From Desulforhopalus sp. (lineage in GTDB: Bacteria > Desulfobacterota > Desulfobulbia > Desulfobulbales > Desulfocapsaceae), in contig JAOTRX010000011.1 in NCBI GenBank assembly GCA_030247675.1, positions 102,352 to 166,351 of the forward strand: a stretch of 64,000 nt of DNA, written 5' to 3'. Shown one piece after another: positions 59,380 through 64,000 of this stretch (its first letter is position 1; every line of letters starts with the position of its first letter). The notes beneath the pieces were generated by a model, which worked only from the letters and a program-made list of their open reading frames with translations, had not been told where the DNA came from and made no database searches. Both the position numbers and the translations under genes were made by a program.

Positions 59380-59949
59380 TTAGGTTCCGAGCAGCCTGTC
59401 AAGGATGATTGAGACGGCAGAGCGAACCGAAAGATGATTATAATTCGTGCCACCCTTGATAGGGGGCAGTGTTACATCAGATAAATCAATAATTTCCTGG
59501 GCAAGCCCATGGGCTGTGCCAAATATTAGTAGCACCGGTTCTTTGCTTTTAATCTTTTGTGCTACTTCATTATAACCAACGGTCGTTTCCCGTAACAATG
59601 CGCTGGTTGTGACCAGCATCGGCCGTTTACCGTATTTTTGTGTCAACTCATTGATTGCAGACGTCAAAGAGTCAACAAGACAGACTATGCTGAGTGCCTC
59701 TTTTCGAGCCGGATTGTATGTGGCCCCGTGTCCGGTCTCCCAGTGAGCGAGCAACTCTCTGACTAGCAGCTGCTGGTCCTCGTAGGGAGTTGCCAAAAAA
59801 TACCTGGCTACCCCATAGGTCCGGGCAGATCTGGCAATGTCGTGAATATCCAGATTGGTAACCGCCGAGCCAATTATCTCCGCCCTTTTATTCACCACAG
59901 GATGATGTACAAGGGCAATGTTCAGTGTAGTTTCGCCCTGATAGGTCAT
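59380..59949 (-). CDS. SPOUT-class RNA methyltransferase (COG4752-like)
   Basis: A 189-residue protein of the trefoil-knot methyltransferase class, in the subset that follows trmD in many anaerobes. Its C-terminal end is diagnostic: LLIFGTAHGLAQEI, then LPPIKGGTNYNHLSVRSA with the knot and cofactor loop. The N-terminal half (IALVHHPVVNKRAEIIG, TNLDIHDIARSARTYGV) contains the conserved NLDIHDIARS. The probable target is a tRNA base, but this is not established here. The ATG overlaps the trmD stop by 4 bases. Confidence 0.85.
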   Translation of the reverse strand: MTYQGETTLNIALVHHPVVNKRAEIIGSAVTNLDIHDIARSARTYGVARYFLATPYEDQQLLVRELLAHWETGHGATYNPARKEALSIVCLVDSLTSAINELTQKYGKRPMLVTTSALLRETTVGYNEVAQKIKSKEPVLLIFGTAHGLAQEIIDLSDVTLPPIKGGTNYNHLSVRSAVSIILDRLLGT

Positions 59950-60716
59950 CGTTCCGGGGGTATCTGCTGGAGTATCCTTATTTTTTCATAGAGATCGTGC
60001 TGACGAAGCAGCTTGATTTCTTTGGTACTGAACGTCTCCAATTTTATTAAATCCGGCCGCCTTTCAATCGTCCGGAGGACAGATGCAATAAACCGGTATG
60101 CTTCGATTTTCTCGTGGTAGCCGGTTAATAACTCATCAGGTACAGCCTGTTCCTCAAATATCCGCGGCCTGGTGTACTGCGGATGTTTGAGTAATCTTCG
60201 ACTAAAGGTGTCTTTCTCGGCTGAGTCTGTGCACCCCAGAACACCCGGTAACAATCTGGTCACCGAATCAATAATCACCATGGCCGCCAGTTCGCCTCCG
60301 GTAAGGATGAAATCGCCAATGGAGATTTCATCATCAATATAACCGGCACGAAACCGTTCATCAACGCCCTCGTAACGACCACATACTAAGACGAGATGCT
60401 TCTCATTTGCCAACTCGGCGGCAATCTTCTGGTCGTATTGTCGCCCCTGAGGGGTCAGCAAAATGACCCTCGCTGTAGAGTGACCCTGCTCGCGTCTACT
60501 CCTTACTGCTTTCGCCAAAGGCTCGGGTTTCATCACCATGCCTTCGCCACCGCCGAAAGGCCGGTCGTCAGTCATAGCCTGGGGATCGTCGGCAAAATCC
60601 CGTATATTGACAATGTTGGTGGCGATTTGTCCTTTTAACCGAGCTCTTCGAAGGATACCCTCATTGAGAGGCGAATCGAAGAGGTCTGGGAAAATCGTTA
60701 AAATATCAAAAATCAT
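59946..60716 (-). CDS. trmD: tRNA (guanine-N1)-methyltransferase
   Basis: Makes m1G37 in tRNAs reading CNN codons, preventing frameshifts. The 256 residues open with MIFDILTIFPDLFDSPLNEG and show DDRPFGGGEGMVMKPEP, the knot loop VCGRYEGVDERF, and ISIGDFILTGGELAAMV with the active-site Asp. The frame is open to 60788; the ATG at 60716 fits the family. It lies 19 bases after rimM. Confidence 0.95.
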   Translation of the reverse strand: MIFDILTIFPDLFDSPLNEGILRRARLKGQIATNIVNIRDFADDPQAMTDDRPFGGGEGMVMKPEPLAKAVRSRREQGHSTARVILLTPQGRQYDQKIAAELANEKHLVLVCGRYEGVDERFRAGYIDDEISIGDFILTGGELAAMVIIDSVTRLLPGVLGCTDSAEKDTFSRRLLKHPQYTRPRIFEEQAVPDELLTGYHEKIEAYRFIASVLRTIERRPDLIKLETFSTKEIKLLRQHDLYEKIRILQQIPPER

Positions 60717-60735
60717 TCGGGGACGCCACTTCCCT

Positions 60736-61296
60736 TCAACCGGCAGAGTTGCTATTGAGTTCCATGAGGCCTGGCGGAAGATCAACAATCAGCTTTTCCG
60801 CCGTTTCGCCAACCAATATGCCTTTGGTGATTGGTATAAGGAGCTCTTCTCCAGCCGTTTTTACCACCAGAACATCTTGCGCGCCGTTGGTGAAAATATG
60901 CGTAACCCGGCCAATTGTATTACCCTCGAGGCCAACAACCAATTTATCCTGATAGTTATGCCAGTAGTATTCGTTGTCACCGACTGCCGGCAGGTGTTTT
61001 CTCGCCAGAAGTACAGCATCGCCCTCGATTTGTTCCGCTTGCACCCGATTGGCAATGGATGCCAGCTGGACAACCGCAGCTTTGCCTTGGGCTCTGCTCC
61101 TCAGAATTACATGGGGAGCAGAGAGCCTGCCATTTTTGCCGGCGAGGACTATTTCCCGGTAACCTTTGAGGTTCTCGGGCTGACCGGAGAACAGGAAGAT
61201 TTTTACTTCTCCACGCAGTCCGTGCGCCTTAACAACTTTGCCCAGCAACAGATACTCGTCATCGGGATACGAAAAATCCGCAACCACATCAACCAT
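60736..61296 (-). CDS. rimM: 16S rRNA processing protein RimM
   Basis: Assembly factor for the 30S head that binds S19. The 186-residue protein has an N-terminal RimM domain (YLLLGKVVKAHGLRGEVKIF) and a C-terminal PRC-barrel (EYYWHNYQDKLVVGLEG and GEELLIPITKGILVG). It has a short extra tail, NSNSAG. It starts 3 bases after the khpA stop and is in the ffh-rpsP-trmD operon. Confidence 0.93.
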   Translation of the reverse strand: MVDVVADFSYPDDEYLLLGKVVKAHGLRGEVKIFLFSGQPENLKGYREIVLAGKNGRLSAPHVILRSRAQGKAAVVQLASIANRVQAEQIEGDAVLLARKHLPAVGDNEYYWHNYQDKLVVGLEGNTIGRVTHIFTNGAQDVLVVKTAGEELLIPITKGILVGETAEKLIVDLPPGLMELNSNSAG

Positions 61297-61299
61297 CGC

Positions 61300-61530
61300 T
61301 TATTCAATTATCTCAAGCCGGCATCTTTTGTCGGCCTTTGCCGCGGCAGCAGACAAAAGAGAGCGCAACGCCCTGGCAGTTCGTCCCTGCTTACCGATAA
61401 CCTTCCCTAAATCTTCGGGGGCAACGCCTAACTCGATGGTCACGGAGTCTTCTTCAACTTTGCTGGCGACCTTCACAGCATCTGGTTGATCGACTAGGGA
61501 CCTTGCAATAACAGAAATAAGCTCTTCCAT
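61300..61530 (-). CDS. khpA: KH-domain RNA-binding protein
   Basis: A 76-residue single KH domain (KhpA/YlqC). The GxxG loop is in DLGKVIGKQGRTARAL. It binds RNA broadly and often partners KhpB. The frame is open to 61608, but the ATG at 61530, 2 bases after the rpsP stop, gives the usual MEELISVIARSLV start. It lies between rpsP and rimM, its almost invariant place. Confidence 0.92.
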   Translation of the reverse strand: MEELISVIARSLVDQPDAVKVASKVEEDSVTIELGVAPEDLGKVIGKQGRTARALRSLLSAAAAKADKRCRLEIIE

Positions 61531-61532
61531 CA

Positions 61533-61781
61533 CTAGGCAGCAGTCGTTGATGCTTTCTTGATCAGGCTTTTTACAGTTACAGTTGGAAGTGCTCCCTTGC
61601 CGAGCCATTCTTGCAGCTTGGTGTTATCAAAGGTAATTGCTGCCGGTTCCTTGCACGGATCATACGTTCCAACGATATCAAGGAATTTTCCGTCACGTTT
61701 GGTCTCGCTGTTGGCAACGATGATGCGATAAAAAGGTTTTTTCTTTTTGCCAAGTCTGGTTAATCGAATACGTACTGCCAT
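61533..61781 (-). CDS. rpsP: Ribosomal protein S16
   Basis: An 82-residue small-subunit protein. It begins MAVRIRLTRLGKKKKPFYRI, followed by VANSETKRDGKFLDIVGTYD and WLGKGALPTVTVKSLIKK, all standard. It lies 70 bases downstream of ffh and directly ahead of khpA. Confidence 0.96.
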   Translation of the reverse strand: MAVRIRLTRLGKKKKPFYRIIVANSETKRDGKFLDIVGTYDPCKEPAAITFDNTKLQEWLGKGALPTVTVKSLIKKASTTAA

Positions 61782-61851
61782 TCCGGTAAGTCCTCCGGTT
61801 GATTGTATGGGGTTATGGTACTGGGCTCTTTGCCGTTTCCGGGTAGAGACC

Positions 61852-63207
61852 CTATTTTTTCTTCATGCCTTTCGGCAGTTTTCTACGCTTTATACCGGAA
61901 ATTGCTCCGGGCTTGCCACTTATTTTCTTCATCATTTTCAGCATTTCCGAATAGCTTTTCAGCACTCTGTTGACGTCACCGATGGCAGTGCCGGAGCCTG
62001 CCGCGATGCGCATTCTTCTGCTGGTGTTGATAATCTGATGATTTTTTCGCTCCTGGCGGGTCATGGAGCGAATTATAGCCTCCGTTTTAACGAGTTCTTT
62101 CTGGTCAGGCTTTGGGACGTCTTTGAGCTGACGGAGCTTGTTTATACCCGGGACCATATCAAGAATTTTTTCGAGAGAACCCATCTTTTTAATCTGCTGG
62201 ATCTGCTCAAGAAAATCTTCCAGGGTGAATTGATTTTTTCTGAGTTTTTTGGCGATTTTGTCGGCTTCTTCTTTGTCGACCACCGCTTCGGCTTTTTCAA
62301 TCAGGGTGAGAATATCACCCATGCCAAGGATACGCGAGGCAACCCGTTCTGGATGAAATACCTCAATGTCATCGAGTCCTTCACCGATGCCAACAAATTT
62401 AATTGGCTTTCCGGTTATGGACTTTATGGATAGGGCAGCGCCACCCCGGGCATCACCTTCCATTTTGGTGAGAATGACTCCGGTAAACTCAAGATCGGTA
62501 TTGAATTTGTCAGCTACGGTTACTGCATCTTGGCCGGTCATGGCGTCAGCCACGAAAAGGATCTCGGTAAGAGGAATTGCAGAGCGGATTTCTCGCAATT
62601 CGATCATAAGAGTCTCGTCGACATGTAATCGGCCGGCGGTGTCAATGATCAATGTGTCGTAGCCACGGAGCCCAGCTTCGTTCAATGCCTGGCGGCAGAT
62701 GTCAACTGGCTTTACATTAAGGGCAGATGGATGGACCGGCACGTTAATGCGTTCACCAAGTACCTGCAGTTGCTCAATGGCGGCTGGGCGATAGATATCA
62801 GCTGGAACCAGGTAGGGGCGGCGGCCTTTCTCCTGGAGCAGTTTGGCAAGTTTGCCGGCCGTAGTGGTTTTGCCAGATCCTTGCAAGCCAGCCATCATAA
62901 CCACTACAGGCTGTCTGCCGTCGAGTTTGATTTGTTGGGCTGTACCACCTAGGAGATCGACGAGTTCTTCGTGAACGACCTTTATGACCTGCTGGCCCGG
63001 GGACAAGCTTTTTGAGACATCGCGACCGATGGCTTTGGCGGTGACATTGGCAACGAAGTCTTTCGCTACTTTAAAGTTGACATCTGCTTCCAGAAGGGCA
63101 CTGCGCACCTCATGCAATGCCTCGCCGATATTCTCTTCGGTAAGCTTGCTTTGGCCACGGAGTTTTTTAAAAACCCCTTCTAGTCTATCGGATAAATTCT
63201 CAAACAT
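61852..63207 (-). CDS. ffh: Signal recognition particle protein Ffh
   Basis: GTPase and signal-sequence receptor of SRP. The 451 residues have the N domain, then the G domain with AGLQGSGKTTTAGKLA (G1), IIDTAGR (G3) and GVILTKMEGDARGGAALS (G4 and neighbour). The Met-rich M domain (about 320-435) follows, with the RNA-binding SGTAIGDVNRVLKSY, ending in a basic tail. It is the first gene of the translation operon; its upstream 241-base gap should hold the promoter. Confidence 0.96.
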   Translation of the reverse strand: MFENLSDRLEGVFKKLRGQSKLTEENIGEALHEVRSALLEADVNFKVAKDFVANVTAKAIGRDVSKSLSPGQQVIKVVHEELVDLLGGTAQQIKLDGRQPVVVMMAGLQGSGKTTTAGKLAKLLQEKGRRPYLVPADIYRPAAIEQLQVLGERINVPVHPSALNVKPVDICRQALNEAGLRGYDTLIIDTAGRLHVDETLMIELREIRSAIPLTEILFVADAMTGQDAVTVADKFNTDLEFTGVILTKMEGDARGGAALSIKSITGKPIKFVGIGEGLDDIEVFHPERVASRILGMGDILTLIEKAEAVVDKEEADKIAKKLRKNQFTLEDFLEQIQQIKKMGSLEKILDMVPGINKLRQLKDVPKPDQKELVKTEAIIRSMTRQERKNHQIINTSRRMRIAAGSGTAIGDVNRVLKSYSEMLKMMKKISGKPGAISGIKRRKLPKGMKKK

Positions 63208-63448
63208 AATATGTCAGTAGAGTTCGCTGTCACCCAATATGGGTTTTCCCTTTGATCTTTATCTGTTTTTTTGCATCAACAGCAAAATAACGAATTTTTC
63301 ATCGTGGGAAGCTCACTAAATTCGGTAATTAGAAATTCAAAAGAGAAGAAAAATACTGTGTATTGATATCAATGTCAAGAAGGGAAAGAATAGGCTTGTG
63401 GAAATTCGCTCATTTGCCCAAGTTGGCGACGTTTGTTGCCAGGGATAC

Positions 63449-63739
63449 TTATGCGGAGCGTGGTTTCATTCCGTGCTGAAAGAGGTAATAGGCAATGGAA
63501 GGCCAAAGGATTAGCACGGCGGTGATCCAAAGGAATTTTATGGTTTGACTCTCAAAAGAGCGGAGAAAAATGTCTCTTAAAACAATGAACATGAGGCCTA
63601 TGTTCAAGGTGAAACCTATGAAGCTTATTGGAAGGAGGTAATTTATCTGACGGAGTTGGGGGAGGAGAATTAGAGCAAGGATCAAACCAACTGCAAAGGT
63701 CATAGCTAGGACGGAATATACTTTTTCAAAGAGATTCAT
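63449..63739 (-). CDS. Small membrane protein of unknown function
   Basis: A 96-residue protein with about three hydrophobic segments (VLAMTFAVGLILALILLP, LLPISFIGFTLNIGLMFIVL, IKFLWITAVLILWPSIAYYL). The middle basic loop (RDIFLRSFESQTIK) suggests an inside-positive topology. It is not recognised. It is close in style to the small DUF-type inner-membrane proteins of sulfate reducers. Confidence 0.55.
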   Translation of the reverse strand: MNLFEKVYSVLAMTFAVGLILALILLPQLRQINYLLPISFIGFTLNIGLMFIVLRDIFLRSFESQTIKFLWITAVLILWPSIAYYLFQHGMKPRSA

Positions 63740-63935
63740 GCGGTCCAGGGAGGTTAACTAAAGATACTATAGCAGAGAGGGTTTCTTGAGGTTCAGAATG
63801 ACAGTGTAGACTATAGACGTTGGCATTGCAAATGAGAAGTGATCTGAGATAGCACGGAGAAACGCTTCTCATGTGTAGTAGTTACGACTTGATCTGACAG
63901 TTACCAGTTTTTTGCAGGTGTCTGTCAGATCAAAT
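63740..63935. other. Intergenic stretch and possible IS end
   Basis: No gene is seen. A perfect 10-bp inverted repeat (GATCTGACAG at 63891-63900, CTGTCAGATC at 63922-63931) lies just past the transposase stop. It could be an IS terminal feature or a terminator without a T tract. Confidence 0.4.
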
Positions 63936-64000
63936 TCAGTTCAAGTTTTTATCCTGCCATACTGTCTTTCCATCCACAAGGGTTTCCATCGGAGTTCGCC
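63936..64000 (-). CDS. Probable transposase C-terminal end (IS481-like), partial
   Basis: Reading the - strand from the right edge gives RTPMETLVDGKTVWQ and ends KNLN at a TGA (63936-63938). The string R-T-P-M-x-T-(L/F)-x-D-G is the typical C-terminal end of IS481/rve-type transposases. Only 21 codons are in the window, so the family is a guess and completeness cannot be judged. Confidence 0.45.
   Translation of the reverse strand, partial: RTPMETLVDGKTVWQDKNLN

Noticed and set aside
1..64000. CRISPR array
   Set aside because: No regularly spaced direct repeats were seen anywhere in the window.

Overview
The window reads as chromosome of a Gram-negative anaerobe of the former Deltaproteobacteria, most like a Desulfobulbaceae-type sulfate reducer. 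This is inferred from protein flavour and gene order, not from a database search. The clues are a DUF4390-NtrY-NtrX operon, a NifX-like protein beside a DUF134 regulator, a class II (B12) ribonucleotide reductase, a GlgC-like pair, SEC-C proteins, and an ordinary lipopolysaccharide and outer-membrane gene set.

Bases 1-10.5 kb hold a + strand run for the envelope, isoprenoids and translation: uppS (3' end), cdsA, dxr, rseP, tsaB, ispG, proS, a Rel/SpoT homologue with a degraded hydrolase site, a zinc-ribbon Smr protein and an FKBP prolyl isomerase, closed by a strong terminator. An LptF/LptG-type permease faces it. A DHH phosphoesterase, two tandem ADP-glucose pyrophosphorylase genes and tRNA-Arg(CCT) follow.

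The 3' half of that tRNA is one end of a 150-bp direct repeat (16250-16399 and 21764-21913) bracketing a 5.5-kb integrated element. The element carries a tyrosine integrase, an excisionase-like protein, a Rep_trans-type replication initiator, a small DNA-binding protein, a hicA-hicB-unknown operon and one more unknown gene. It has no capsid or transfer genes. The two repeat copies differ only in three compensated base pairs of the T stem.

From 22.7 to 28.6 kb an accessory stretch encodes a membrane-anchored alpha/beta hydrolase, an exported unknown, a phospholipase C-like protein and a peptidoglycan amidase. A PqqD-like protein and a radical SAM/SPASM enzyme come next, with a 26-codon ORF starting at the enzyme's stop codon. 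An outer-membrane barrel gene faces this block.

From 30.6 to 49.6 kb are nrdJ, a SEC-C protein and a VanZ-like protein, hemB, the ntrX-ntrY-DUF4390 operon, NifX and DUF134 proteins, prfC, rfbB-rfbC, a PHP phosphoesterase, NADP-isocitrate dehydrogenase, a cytochrome c lipoprotein and a PBP4-type peptidase. From 49.7 to 63.2 kb, mostly on the - strand, are a radical SAM/DUF2344 fusion, a TPR lipoprotein operon with tmk and pdxA, and the classic ffh-rpsP-khpA-rimM-trmD-rplS-rnhB-yraN translation operon. An AMIN-domain protein lies on the + strand. The right edge cuts what looks like an IS transposase.
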